Assembly (NCBI GenBank): GCA_963772445.1
Contig: CAVYXK010000017.1
Span: 682,001 to 746,000 of the forward strand
DNA: 64,000 nucleotides
Source: CAVYXK01 sp963772445
Lineage (GTDB): Bacteria > Pseudomonadota > Alphaproteobacteria > Acetobacterales > Acetobacteraceae
Direction: 5' to 3'
A model generated the notes under the pieces. That model did not search any database. It was not told the origin of the DNA and saw nothing but the letters and a program-made list of their open reading frames with translations. Positions 44,980-54,519 of the stretch are shown here, one piece after another. A program made the position numbers and the translations under genes. Position 1 is the stretch's first letter, and every line of letters begins with the position of its first letter.

Positions 44980-45369
44980 ATGCCTGCGTCAGTCCCGCTG
45001 TCGAAGGAGCCCTCGACCACCGTTCTTGTGGTCGATGACGATGAGTTGGTGCGCGAGATGATGTCGACTTTCCTTTCGCTGAAAGGGTACCACGTCATTG
45101 AGGCGGGCACCGCGGACGAGGCCATGTCGTTGCTCAACGTTCCCGACCCGGTCGATGTAGTCCTTACGGACGTGCGCATGCCGGGGCGGCTGGACGGCAT
45201 CGGCCTGGCGTCCTGGATCCGCGACCGCCGGCCCGAGATCCGCGTCCTGATTACGTCCGGATACGCTTCGGCCGAAGAGCGGGCCGTGGAAGTCAGTAAC
45301 AACCCTCTGATTCTGAAGCCCTACCGGCCAGAGGAGGTTGTTCGCCGGGTGGAGGCTTTGACCGGCTAG
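44980..45369 (+). CDS. single-domain response regulator receiver protein
   Basis: 129 residues from the ATG at 44980, chosen because AAGGTGAG lies seven bases upstream; the GTG at 44971 would be inside that sequence. The receiver domain is complete: acidic pocket VDDDE (residues 19-23), phospho-acceptor Asp in VLTDVRMPG (about residue 66), Thr/Ser in LITSGYAS and Lys in ILKPYRPEE. No output domain, so it acts like CheY or in a phosphorelay. No kinase gene nearby. Confidence 0.85.
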   Translation: MPASVPLSKEPSTTVLVVDDDELVREMMSTFLSLKGYHVIEAGTADEAMSLLNVPDPVDVVLTDVRMPGRLDGIGLASWIRDRRPEIRVLITSGYASAEERAVEVSNNPLILKPYRPEEVVRRVEALTG

Positions 45370-45599
45370 GCTGACCGCACTGAAAGCCTGGCATAGTACC
45401 AGTCGCTGCGCGGCCGGTCCTCCGGCGTCACCCTCACGTCCGACAGAATGGCAGATGTCCGCGGGCCGCCCATGACGGCAGACCCTGGGCTTGCCGAAGT
45501 CTGCGGCAAACACATGGCGATTCGCTTGCACGCCTCGGGACACCGCCATGCGGTGCGGCCGCCTTCTCCGTACGGGCGAACGAGGCGATTGTGCGGGGC

Positions 45600-47093
45600 A
45601 TGATCGAGGCTTCTCCCGGAGTTGCCGCCGCACCGGCGGCAGCGGCGTCGCGCGCTGATATGCGCACCACCGCACTGATCGTCGCCAGCGCCATGTTCAT
45701 GGAGCAGCTCGACGGCACAGTGTTGGCGACCGCCTTGCCCACGATGGCTCACAGCTTCCACGTCGCGCCGCTGCGCATGAACGTGGCGCTCACCGCCTAC
45801 CTGCTGACGCTGGCGATGTTCATCCCGGCCAGCGGGAAGCTCGCCGACCGCTACGGCTCGCGGACGGTGTTCCGGGCTGCGATCGGGTTGTTCACGACGG
45901 GTTCGATCCTTTGCGGGCTGTCGCAGAGTCTGGCGTTCCTTGTTGCCGCGCGCATGCTGCAAGGCGTGGGCGGTGCGCTGATGTCGCCGGTGGGACGGCT
46001 GGTGTTGATTCGTGCCTGTTCGAAATCCGAGCTGGTCACCGCGATGGCCTGGCTGATGATTCCGGCCACCATCGGTCCGATCCTAGGGCCGCCGGTCGGC
46101 GGTTTCATCGTGACCTATTTCTCGTGGCGCTGGATTTTCTTCATCAACGTGCCGATTGGGGTGCTGGGCATTGTGCTGGTCACCCTCTTTATCAGCGAGA
46201 TGCGGGAGCCGACGAAGACGCATTTCGACGTGCTCGGCCTGGCGCTGTCGGGCACCGCGTTGGCCTGCCTGATGTTCGGGATCGAGATGGCAGGCCGCGG
46301 TGCCGGATCGGTTCGCGCGACCGGCGGGCTGGTGGCAGGCGGGATCATAGCCGGTGCGCTCTATTGGTGGCATGCGGGGCGGACGTCACACCCGATCCTC
46401 GATTTTCGCCTGATGCGGATCTCGACCTTCAGGTTCTCGGTCGTGTCCGGTTCGTTCTCGAGAATTGGTGCCGGAGCGACGCCGTTCCTGCTGCCGATGA
46501 TGCTGCAGCTCGGCTTCGGATATTCCGCCGCGCAGAGCGGGTTGATCACCTTCACCAGCTCGGCCGGCTCGCTTTTGATGCGGCTGGTCGCGCCCAGGCT
46601 TCTGCGCTGGCTCGGCTTTCGCAACGTGATGATCTGGATCGGGATGCTCGCCACCGCGCTGCTGGGCGCCTGCGCCGCGCTGCGGCCGGGCTGGCCTGTG
46701 GTCGCGATCTATGCCCTGCTGCTGTCCTTCGGCTTCTTCCAGTCGCTGATGTTCATGGCGTACAATACGATCGCCTATGCCGACGTGCCGCGGCCGGAGG
46801 TCAGCGCCGCCACCAGCTTCTACACCACGTTCCAGCAGATGGCGTTATCGCTTGGCATTGCGGTTTCGGCGGCGGCGCTGGCCGCTTCCGTTGTGCTGAC
46901 CGGGCACGCGCGGCCGATGCCCGAGGATTTCTCGATCGCGTTTCTTGTGGTAGCGGCAATTTCCTTCGCGGCTCCCGCTGCCTCGGCGCGGCTAGACCGC
47001 TCCGCGGGGGCTGAACTCTCTGGCCAGCGGATCAGACCCACCGCCGCGCGCACCCTGCCGCGCATCGGAGGAGCCGCGAGCAGCAGACCCTGA
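45600..47093 (+). CDS. MFS drug/solute efflux transporter, DHA2 (EmrB/QacA) type
   Basis: About 497 residues from ATG 45600 (a GTG at 45591 is also possible). 13-14 membrane segments can be counted. Motif A-like GKLADRYGSRTVFRAAIGLF follows helix 2, the first helix carries MEQLDGTVLATALPTMA, and the motif C-like GPILGPPVGGFIVTYFSWRW is in helix 5. These mark the 14-helix DHA2 family of proton-driven exporters. The last 30 residues (RIRPTAARTLPRIGGAASSR) run antisense over the hydrolase debris that follows, so the C-terminus may have been replaced. Substrate unknown. Confidence 0.85.
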   Translation: MIEASPGVAAAPAAAASRADMRTTALIVASAMFMEQLDGTVLATALPTMAHSFHVAPLRMNVALTAYLLTLAMFIPASGKLADRYGSRTVFRAAIGLFTTGSILCGLSQSLAFLVAARMLQGVGGALMSPVGRLVLIRACSKSELVTAMAWLMIPATIGPILGPPVGGFIVTYFSWRWIFFINVPIGVLGIVLVTLFISEMREPTKTHFDVLGLALSGTALACLMFGIEMAGRGAGSVRATGGLVAGGIIAGALYWWHAGRTSHPILDFRLMRISTFRFSVVSGSFSRIGAGATPFLLPMMLQLGFGYSAAQSGLITFTSSAGSLLMRLVAPRLLRWLGFRNVMIWIGMLATALLGACAALRPGWPVVAIYALLLSFGFFQSLMFMAYNTIAYADVPRPEVSAATSFYTTFQQMALSLGIAVSAAALAASVVLTGHARPMPEDFSIAFLVVAAISFAAPAASARLDRSAGAELSGQRIRPTAARTLPRIGGAASSRP

Positions 47094-47344
47094 ACACCCG
47101 TTCCGGCCACAACGCCGACGCCACACAGCCGGCGCGATTGCCCCAGTCGAAGCCGGCAAGCGTCGCCTTCCGGATATGAAGCGCGTCCATCAGGTCGATG
47201 ACGTTTTTGCCCAACGCTGCCTGCTGGCCGGTTCGGAAGATTTCCGGCGAGCGGTACACCGTGGGCGATGCCGTACACCCGCTTTACGCCGACGATTGCA
47301 AGGATCTCCGCGAATTGGTCGGCTACAGTTTTGACCACATAATA
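47094..47344 (-). pseudogene. fused remnants of a TPP enzyme and an alpha/beta hydrolase
   Basis: Minus strand from 47344: VKTVADQFAEILAIVGVKRV, then YGIAHG, the N-terminus of pyruvate-oxidase-like thiamine-diphosphate enzymes. After about 47265 a different frame reads TGQQAALGKNVIDLMDALHI, then RKATLAGFDWGNRAGCVASA, the nucleophile-elbow region of alpha/beta hydrolases (GFDWGNRA). Both are fragments joined by a deletion; IS630 copy 2 cuts the first at 47344. Confidence 0.6.
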
Positions 47345-47432
47345 CCAGCCGCCCGGCTCGTTGACTCGAACGTGATTTGGTGCGGCTCGGAGCGGTACGA
47401 TTCGGCGTCCCCGTTGGACGGAGGGGACAGCG

Positions 47433-48503
47433 ATGACCGTAGCGATCACCCGTTTGGAGCGATCGGCGGCTGATCTGCGAGAGGCGGCGGCGGCCACTCG
47501 AGACGCCAAAGCGGCACGTCGGATGCTGGCGATGGCGTTGCTGCTGGAAGGCTGGTCGCGGGAAGCCGCGGCGGAGGCGTGTGCGATGGACCGCCAGACG
47601 TTGCGTGACTGGGTACATCGCTACAACGAGTCCGGGCTGGATGGCCTGTCCGACCGACCGTGCCGCCGCGGTCCGCCGCCCCGCTTATCGCCCGAGCAAC
47701 AGGCCAAGGTGGTGGAATGGGTGCAACAGGGGCCCGACCTTGAGCGGGACGGCGTGGTACGTTGGCGCTGCATCGACCTGCGGCAGCGGATCAAGGATGA
47801 GTTTGGCGTCGAGCTGCACGAGCGCAGTGTCGGCAAGCTGCTGCGCCGGCTGAAGTTCACCCGGCTGCAGCCGCGTCCCTATCATCCGAAGAAGGATGCC
47901 GCCGCGCAAGAGGCATTCAAGAAGGAGTTCGCCAGCCAGGTGGCCGAGGTTGTGCCAGCCGCTGCCGCCGGCAAGCCGCTGGAGATCTGGTTCGGCGACG
48001 AAGCCCGTGTCGGTCAGAAGGGCACGCTGACCTACGTCTGGGCGCGACGTGGCTCGCGCCCGGCGGCGGTTCGCGATAACCGCCATGACTCCGCCTATAT
48101 CTTCGGCGCCGTTTGCCCCGAGCGCAGCATCGGCGCTGCCATCATCATGTCGGCCGCCAACAGCGAGGCGATGGCCGAACATCTGAAGGAGATCAGCCTC
48201 CAGGTTGCCCCGGGGGCTCATGCTGTGTTGCTGGTCGATGGCGCTGGTTGGCATCAGCCGGGGCGCCGCCTGCCGGTGCCTGACAACATCAGCCTGTTGC
48301 CGCTGCCAGCTTACTCGCCGGAGCTGAACCCGGTCGAGAACGTCTGGGAGTTCCTGCGCGGCAACTTTCTCAGCCACTGTGTCTGGGACAGCTATGAAGC
48401 TATCCTCAAGGCATGTCGTAATGCCTGGAACAAACTGATGGCAATGCCCGAACAAATTGCCTCCCTCACCAGGCGCTCTTGGGCCAAACCGGCCATCGCA
48501 TAG
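47433..48503 (+). CDS. IS630-family transposase, copy 2
   Basis: 356 residues, identical to copy 1 except Glu66. Intact; DDE residues as in copy 1. Its C-terminus is again followed by the palindrome (48518-48584) and the left-over tail. Confidence 0.9.
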   Translation: MTVAITRLERSAADLREAAAATRDAKAARRMLAMALLLEGWSREAAAEACAMDRQTLRDWVHRYNESGLDGLSDRPCRRGPPPRLSPEQQAKVVEWVQQGPDLERDGVVRWRCIDLRQRIKDEFGVELHERSVGKLLRRLKFTRLQPRPYHPKKDAAAQEAFKKEFASQVAEVVPAAAAGKPLEIWFGDEARVGQKGTLTYVWARRGSRPAAVRDNRHDSAYIFGAVCPERSIGAAIIMSAANSEAMAEHLKEISLQVAPGAHAVLLVDGAGWHQPGRRLPVPDNISLLPLPAYSPELNPVENVWEFLRGNFLSHCVWDSYEAILKACRNAWNKLMAMPEQIASLTRRSWAKPAIA

Positions 48504-48632
48504 TAAGGAAGAAAGCCTAACCACAGAGACACCGAGGCACGGAGCCTGACCCTTCTCGGTGTCTCTGTGCCGCTGTGGTTAAGCTTTTTCTTACCTCCGT
48601 CACGAAATCAGGGGGCCGTGTCTGAGACACCG

Positions 48633-48752
48633 ATGAGGTCATCCTCAGGGGCATGTCATGACGCCTGAAACAAACTCGCAGAACTTCCCGACCGCATCGT
48701 CTCCCTCGCCAGGCGCCCCTGGGTCAAACCAGTCATCGAACAGGGCGGCTGG
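48633..48752 (+). pseudogene. left-over IS630 transposase C-terminus, copy 2
   Basis: Same duplicated tail as at 20044-20163 (RNKLAELPDRIVSLARRPWV in copy 1), with one base change. Its presence in both copies shows that the composite structure predates the spread of the element. Confidence 0.55.
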
Positions 48753-48754
48753 TA

Positions 48755-49268
48755 TAACCTGCGCGATGAACATCGACGGACATAACGGGCTCGCTTGTCT
48801 GACCCCGATCGACAGCCTGAAGCGAGGAACGAGCAGGATTACGCCACTGCCGCATATGCCGGTGGTGAAGGATCTCGTCCCCGACCTCACCGGATTTACG
48901 TGCAGGTACAAACTGATCGAGCCTTGGCTGCAAAGCGACCAACCGCGCCGGACCGCGAGCGTCGTCAGTCGCCGGAAGAACGCGCCCAGCTCGATGGCTC
49001 GTGGGAGTGCATCCTGTGCTTCTGCTGCTCGACTTCGTGCCCGAGCTACTGGTGGAACCCGAACCGCTATCTCGGCCCATCTATCCTGCTGCAGTCCTAT
49101 CGTTGGATCGCCGACAGCCGCGATCGGCGTACCGGCGAGCGTCTTGATCGGCTCGAGGACCCGTTCCGGCTCTATCGCTGCCACACGATCAGGAACTGCA
49201 CCAGGGCCTGTCCGAAAGGGCTCAACCCGGCGCGCGCGATCGCCAATACCAAGCGAATGATGGCCTAG
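48755..49268 (+). pseudogene. sdhB: succinate dehydrogenase iron-sulfur subunit, 5'-truncated and frameshifted
   Basis: The reading frame picks up at CAMNIDGHNGLACLTPIDSL, after the first Cys cluster of the [2Fe-2S] domain, directly at the IS630 end. It continues through VKDLVPDLTGFTCRYKLIEP, changes frame near 48955, and then shows both C-terminal cluster motifs ECILCFCCSTSCPSYWW and CHTIRNCTRACPKGLNPARA to a stop at 49266-49268. The 5' third of the gene is absent. A working sdhB must be elsewhere. Substitutions at conserved positions (for example LCFCC for LCACC) agree with relaxed selection. Confidence 0.85.
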
Positions 49269-49279
49269 CGCGGGTAAGG

Positions 49280-49725
49280 CCAACCAGGAGGGTGGTTTGA
49301 TTCGGGCCAAGGTTGCAGCCGTAGCCGAACACCGTGAACAGGTATCGCTGGACGGCCCGCGCGAGCTTCGGATCCGAGCCGGAGGGCGGACCCAAGTGGC
49401 GTGTGAAGCGAGCCCAATGCTCAGCGTTTTTGAGGATGTCGAGGAGGTGACGTTCCGGCATCCGCGCCCGCACCTCTTGCTCGAATTGCCCCAGCCCTTC
49501 GGGCCGTTCGGCCGCCGACAACTGCTTCAGGTGCGGCGTCCCGTCCGGATCGATGCTCAGCTCGGCATTGTCCGCGAAGCTGGCGTCGACTTCCGTCGCC
49601 GCCGTGGTCAGTTCGCGCTTCAGAGCCTCGGCGAAATCCTCGCCGCGCTCAGGCATACCGAGAGCAGCGCAATAGGCGGCACGCGCGGCTCGGATTCCGC
49701 CCATGGCAGCAGTTGAGCGCGGTAA
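49280..49725 (-). pseudogene. Tn3-family transposase fragment
   Basis: Minus frame with FAEALKRELTTAATEVDASF, then LKQLSAAERPEGLGQFEQEV and RARMPERHLLDILKNAEHWA, ending YGCNLGPNQTTLLVGLTR. This is an internal part of Tn3-type TnpA, around the first catalytic region. No Tn3 ends or resolvase are seen. Confidence 0.6.
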
Positions 49726-49734
49726 TCAGCAAAA

Positions 49735-50013
49735 TTCTCGCCGTTTGCCGCGTTGATGCCAACCAGCACTGTCGCAAACCAACACCGCGTGTGAGCCGGG
49801 AGAGACCTGGGTGCTGATCTCCGCCAGATGCTCGTTCATTGCCTCGCTGTTGGCCGCCGGCATGATGACCGCCGCCCCGACCGCGCGGGCCTGACAGACC
49901 GCTCCGAACAGGTAAGCGGAGTCATAACGGTTGTCGCGCACCGCAAGAGGGCGTGAACCCACCGGCGCCCAGACATATTCCAGCGTCCCCTTCTGCCCGA
50001 CCCTGGCCTCGTC
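49735..50013 (-). pseudogene. IS630 transposase fragment, middle part
   Basis: Reads DEARVGQKGTLEYVWAPVGS and AVLVCDSAGWHQRGKRREF, the first two DDE segments, and stops at the junction with the Tn3 fragment. Its N-terminal part resumes at 51883 on the far side of the IS110-family element. This is a third, diverged IS630. Confidence 0.7.
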
Positions 50014-50026
50014 CTTACATGAGGCT

Positions 50027-50706
50027 TCGACTGTCAACAGCGTTTCTGCAATGCAAGCCTCCGTTCTTGGCGATTGAGATTGGCCGAGTGTGACTGATCC
50101 TACGGGTCCGGTGCACCTTAGCTCGCAGCAAAAGCAACTGCGTCACCTTACATGCGGTCCGGGGCGATATTGCCCGGCACCATAATGCCTCATGCACGAG
50201 GCGTCGCACCGGTGAGACGCGACCCACCTGAAACGCGGGCGGCTGCGAGGCCCCCAAAGAGGAAGACGGTCGCGCTCCCCGTATCGCCGCCGGCGAAGAC
50301 GGCGCTGGCGGCAATCCCGGACATCTTTACACGGCAGCGTCTGCATTCGCCCTGAGCACGACGCCATCGACTGTCAACAGCGTTTCTGCAATGCAAGCCT
50401 CCGTTCTTGGCGATTGAGATTGGCCGAGTGTGACTGATCCTACGGGTCCGGTGCACCTTAGCTCGCAGCAAAAGCAACTGCGTCACCTTACATGCGGTCC
50501 GGGGCGATATTGCCCGGCACCATAATGCCTCATGCACGAGGCGTCGCACCGGTGAGACGCGACCCACCTGAAACGCGGGCGGCTGCGAGGCCCCCAAAGA
50601 GGAAGACGGTCGCGCTCCCCGTATCGCCGCCGGCGAAGACGGCGCTGGCGGCAATCCCGGACATCTTTACACGGCAGCGTCTGCATTCGCCCTGAGCACG
50701 ACGCCA
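50027..50706. repeat. 340-bp tandem direct repeat at the 3' end of the IS110-family element
   Basis: Units 50027-50366 and 50367-50706 appear identical. Each unit begins TCGACTGTCAACAGCG (the first base or two are shared by the flanks) and ends GAGCACGACGCCA. The unit holds the last 40 bp of the transposase gene and about 300 bp of downstream non-coding DNA. I see no gene in it. Confidence 0.85.
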
Positions 50707-51803
50707 TTCGGCAACGCGCCGGTCTCGACATAGCGCCAGAGCGCGATGAGCAGCTTTCTCGCCATCGCCACAATGGCGATCCGCCGCGTGCGCCCTTGCA
50801 GGGAGCCGACGCGCTCGCGAAACCACGTGGCGAGCGCGCTGCCTGGCTGATAGCGAAGCCACAGCCACGCGATCTGGACGAGTGTCGTGCGCGCCCGCGG
50901 ATTGCCCGCACGGCTGATGCTTCGGTCGCGATCCATGCCGCCACTCTGGTAGGGCATCGGCGCGATACCGACATAGCTGGCGAGTTGACGACGGTTGTCG
51001 AAGGAGCGGTAGAATATCTCACGTACCAGCACGGCCGCGAAGTTCATACCGATACCATAGATGCGCTGCAGCGCCACGATCTTCTGGGTCATTACGTCTT
51101 CGGCGGTCTCGGCAAGCGTATCAGCGCGCTCGGCCTCGACCTCGCGGATCAGCTCCAGCACCAAGACGAGCCGGCGCCGCAAGCGGTCCAGCTCGGCTCG
51201 CAGCAGAGGCGGCAGCGCGCGCCCGTCGCCGGTGTGCAGCTCCGCAAGGTCGCGGTCCCATGAGCGCAGCGATGGCCTTCCCCGGATGCCCTGCGTGAAC
51301 AGCAGCGCCTCGATCCTGTTCTCGATTCGCAATTTCTCTTGCACCAGGTGCTGGCGCTCGCGGTGCGGCCGTTTGGCATCCCCCTCATCCGGTGTCGGTA
51401 CACGCACCATGCTGCATAGTTGGCGATCTCCTCCCAGCCAGGCGGAGAGCAGGCGCAGCATACCCTCGGCGTCGAGCCGGTCGGTTTTAGCCCGGCGCGC
51501 GCGGCGGTTCACCAGGATGCTGGTCGGCTCGAGCACGTGGACGGCGACGCCGCTGGCGGAGAGCAGCCGCTGGAGCCAGAACCCATCCCGGCCCGCCTCG
51601 AAACAGCAGATCACGTGCGCAATCCTGCCCAGCTTATCGCTGAGATGCGAGCGCTGCTCTGCGATCAGTGCCAGTAGTGCGGCTGTGTCGCCACCCGCCA
51701 CGCGGTGCAGTCGCGATTTCTCGGCTCCAGGCCAGCGTATGGCGACGAGCCACGATGAGAAGCTGAGTTCGATGGCGACGTAGATCGTGTCCTCGCTTTG
51801 CAT
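50667..51803 (-). CDS. IS110-family transposase
   Basis: 378 residues. N-terminal RuvC-like DEDD domain: first acidic position in VAIELSFSSW (Glu where many relatives have Asp), Glu in CCFEAGRDGFWL, and the pair in RRAKTDRLDAEGML. C-terminal transposase_20 domain with YGIGMNFAAVLVREIFYRSF and the serine region ASYVGIAPMPYQSGG. Intact. About 650 bp of non-coding DNA follows the stop within the element and only about 80 bp precedes the start, the arrangement of the IS1111 subgroup. Confidence 0.85.
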   Translation of the reverse strand: MQSEDTIYVAIELSFSSWLVAIRWPGAEKSRLHRVAGGDTAALLALIAEQRSHLSDKLGRIAHVICCFEAGRDGFWLQRLLSASGVAVHVLEPTSILVNRRARRAKTDRLDAEGMLRLLSAWLGGDRQLCSMVRVPTPDEGDAKRPHRERQHLVQEKLRIENRIEALLFTQGIRGRPSLRSWDRDLAELHTGDGRALPPLLRAELDRLRRRLVLVLELIREVEAERADTLAETAEDVMTQKIVALQRIYGIGMNFAAVLVREIFYRSFDNRRQLASYVGIAPMPYQSGGMDRDRSISRAGNPRARTTLVQIAWLWLRYQPGSALATWFRERVGSLQGRTRRIAIVAMARKLLIALWRYVETGALPNGVVLRANADAAV

Positions 51804-51882
51804 GATGGCAGGCTCCTTTGGTGTTGATTCGGACGCCCGCCAGTCTGCACAATTCGCCCGGCAGTGTCCTTCCTCATAGCAT

Positions 51883-52308
51883 CTGAAACCACACCTCGAT
51901 CGGTTTGTCCGCCGCCGCCTCCGGCACCGTTTCCCGCACCAGGACAGCGAAGTCTTGTTTGAAGGCCTCCTGCGCCGCGGCGTCTTTTTTCGGATGATAG
52001 GGCCGCGGTTGCAGCCGGCTCAGCCCGAGCCGACGCAGCAGCTTGCCAATCGTGCGTTCGTTCAGCGTCACTGACCAGCGGGCCGCAATCTCAGCGCGCA
52101 GGTCAATGCAGCGCCATCGCACCACCTTGTGCCGTTCCGGATCGGGACCCTTGAGCACCAGCGACTTCAACTCCTGCATCTGCGCTTCATTCAGCATCGG
52201 AGGACGCCCCGGGCTGATGCGTTCTCTGCGGCTGATCGATGCAAGCGAGTGACCGCGATCGGCTTGCCCATCTTGCCTGCTCCCTGAGTGAACCCAGTCG
52301 GCAGGCAC
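51883..52308 (-). pseudogene. IS630 transposase fragment, N-terminal part
   Basis: Reads SRRERISPGRPPMLNEAQMQ, then RWRCIDLRAEIAARWSVTLN and LGLSRLQPRPYHPKKDAAAQ up to EVWFQ at the IS110 insertion. The first 60 or so residues (HTH) are lost. A GGGCGGCTGG-type IS630 end lies at 52359-52368. Confidence 0.7.
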
Positions 52309-52377
52309 AGAATTGAAGTTTTACCGATTCGGGAACCACCCCGGAGAGTCGAACTTATGGGCGGCTGGTATTACAAC

Positions 52378-52592
52378 AATCGAAAAACATGGACGCATGG
52401 GCTGGCAGCGCCGTTCCGGCTACAACCGCCGGAGCCTGGTCGAGACTGCGGTGTATCGGTACAAGAACCATCATTGGCCGGCGACTTCAGGCTCGGACTC
52501 TGCCTACACAGCGGACCGAGGCAAAGATTGGATGCAACGTACTCAATCGGATGACGAGTTTCGACATGCCGGCCTCCGCTCGTATCCGCTGA
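52378..52592 (+). pseudogene. IS5-family transposase, C-terminal remnant
   Basis: Reads IEKHGRMGWQRRSGYNRRSL, VETAVYRYK, and after a frame change near 52470 TIIGRRLQARTLPTQRTEAK and IGCNVLNRMTSFDMP. This is the end of the IS5/IS1031-type DDE domain. The catalytic first half is absent. Confidence 0.65.
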
Positions 52593-52815
52593 TCCTCAAT
52601 CCGCCGGACAGATGCCGCCGCCGGGCTATTCATGCACCAAAGCCTCTCGAAAGGCCAGATTCCCAGGTCTGCTGACGCTGACTTTTGACGGAACGCGCTT
52701 TCTGTAAAGGCGATGGCCGTTTTGCACAGCCTCGTGGTCCTGGGCCAAGTAGGTTGCAATAACTGCCGGCAGAGCGGTCAGGCTGACTGATGCCGTCATG
52801 CGATTCGCTCGCTGC
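52593..52815. other. intergenic, no gene seen
   Basis: Follows the IS5 remnant. Nothing recognised. Confidence 0.35.
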
Positions 52816-54303
52816 CTACGGGCCGTTCTTGCCCTGACAGGGCGCAAATACATCGGTGCAGACCGCTGGAGGGCCGCCAAAGGTCACGCTGGTTAGTCGG
52901 AGCCCCGACGGCTCCGCCAGCAGCATCGGCACGAACGGATGCTGCTGCTTGCGTTCGTCCTCCACGCCTCTCTGCACACCATCGGGTGAAGTAACCGCCA
53001 TGTCGCGTACTTGCACGATCACCGCCCCCGCATTGATTTTGCTATTTGCGGCCGTGCTGCCTATCGCAACCCCGGTCACGACGACGCCCTGCCGCTGTGT
53101 ACTGAGATTGTACTTGGCGCGAAGCTCTGGTGTGATCGCCGCCATTTCCAAGCCAAAATTGACCAGTGCCTCGGGAGGAAGCTTCGGCTTCGCGACACCC
53201 GGTTCGCCCAGGAAGGTACCATACCAACTCATTCGCGGGCAGCCCGGTCAGAGTGACCGGTATTATTTCCTCGTTCCCGCCGCGCAAGACGCCTAAAATC
53301 ACGGTTGTTCCCGGTAGCGTCGCGACGATGGCGCGCACCAGCGCACGACTATCCTTAGTGAACTTATTTCCGAACGAGGTGATGATGTCGCCGGCGCGAA
53401 GCTTTGCCTGCGCGGCCGGACTGCCATCCTGCACCTGCTGGACGATGGATCCCCATGGCCCCTGAAGCCCATAGGCGTCACCCAGATCGGGTGTCAGCGA
53501 CTGAACCTTCGCTCCCAGATAGGCTGGCCTCATCTTGCCCGACCCGATGTCTCGCATATGGGCCACGAGGAACTTCGCGTCGTTGATCGGGATGGCGAAC
53601 CCAATGCCGATATTGCCTGTACTCGTGGCGGTCGTGTAGAGTGCGGAGTTGACCCCAATCACCTCACCCTTAGCGTTGATCAGCGGGCCGCCGGAGTTGC
53701 CCTCATTACAGTAAGCGCAGCATCGGTCTGAATGTAATCGTCGAACTCGGTGAAGTGGAAATCGCGGTTGAGAGCGCTGATGATGCCGTTGGTCACCGTG
53801 CTGTTGAAGTCGAGTGGATTGCCGATCGCGATCACGAAATTGCCCTGGCGCAGCGTGTCGCTGTCACCGAGCGTGACCGCGGGGAAGGGTCTCGCAGCCC
53901 GTATCTTGATCACCGCGATATCGCAGCAGACAGCTTCGGAGATCAGGTCCGCGGGAAGCTGCGTTCCGTCATTCAGGGTGACCTTGAAGTTGATCCCGTT
54001 GTGTACGACGTGCTTGTTGGTGACGACATATCCGTCGGTAGACACAATGAACCCGCTGCCAAACCAGAGGCTTTTATCGGGTTCGGCGGCCTGTGCCATG
54101 ACCGACTTGTTCGGCGGGATCTGAATATCCTTATAGCGGGTCGTCGTGACGTTGACGACACTCGGCAGCAGGGTGGCGACCAAGTTGGGCAGATCGGGGT
54201 CATCCTTGAGCCCGGCGGCCACGGCCGGGGAACCGGCCGGCAGCCCGATCATCAGTGTCATGCAGGCCGAAAGTAGGACGGCACGAAAAACGGAGGTAGG
54301 CAT
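52816..54303 (-). pseudogene. HtrA/DegP-like periplasmic serine protease, two frame changes
   Basis: From ATG 54303: signal peptide VFRAVLLSACMTLMIGLPAG, then the protease domain with catalytic His in GYVVTNKHVV, Asp in CCDIAVIKI and, after a frame change near 53700, Ser in EGNSGGPLIN. PDZ1 follows (AAQAKLRAGDIITSFGNKFT); a second change near 53235 leads into a degenerate PDZ2 (GVVVTGVAIGSTAANSKINA, GAVIVQVRD). The total of about 490 residues is normal for DegP/DegQ. All triad residues are conserved, so the lesions may be recent or assembly errors. Confidence 0.75.
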
Positions 54304-54519
54304 GACTTTGTTCTCCCTCTCCAAAGAGAATTGGCACCGCGGCAACCAGCACAACCTGCTTGATCACCATGGTGATGATCCCCAACCTCGAGACGTAGAG
54401 CACGCCGCGAGTGGGCAGTGGCATGGCCTCGACGTGGGGCGTCGCCCGCCCCGCTCAATGTTTGGTGGCTGTTCCCGAACGGCCGGTGGAGCCAGTTTAG
54501 TGGATCCGGACTGGCGAAG

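Larger units (their letters stand above)
47345..48752 (+). mobile_element. IS630-family element, copy 2 (1,408 bp)
   Basis: Same ends and length as copy 1; flanked by TA at 47343-47344 and 48753-48754. It separates the TPP-enzyme remnant from the sdhB remnant. Confidence 0.9.
50014..51882 (-). mobile_element. IS110-family element inserted in an IS630 transposase
   Basis: The IS630 reading frame is cut between the Gln and Asp codons of the usual WFxDEARVG and picks up on the other side, which fixes the ends within a few bases. No inverted repeats at the termini, as expected for this family. Of its 1,869 bp, 340 are a tandem duplication of the 3' end. Confidence 0.75.

Noticed and set aside
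50190..50654. A 154-residue minus-strand frame across the 340-bp repeat
   Set aside because: It exists only because the repeat is tandem and has no stop in that frame; composition is typical of a shadow frame in GC-rich DNA.
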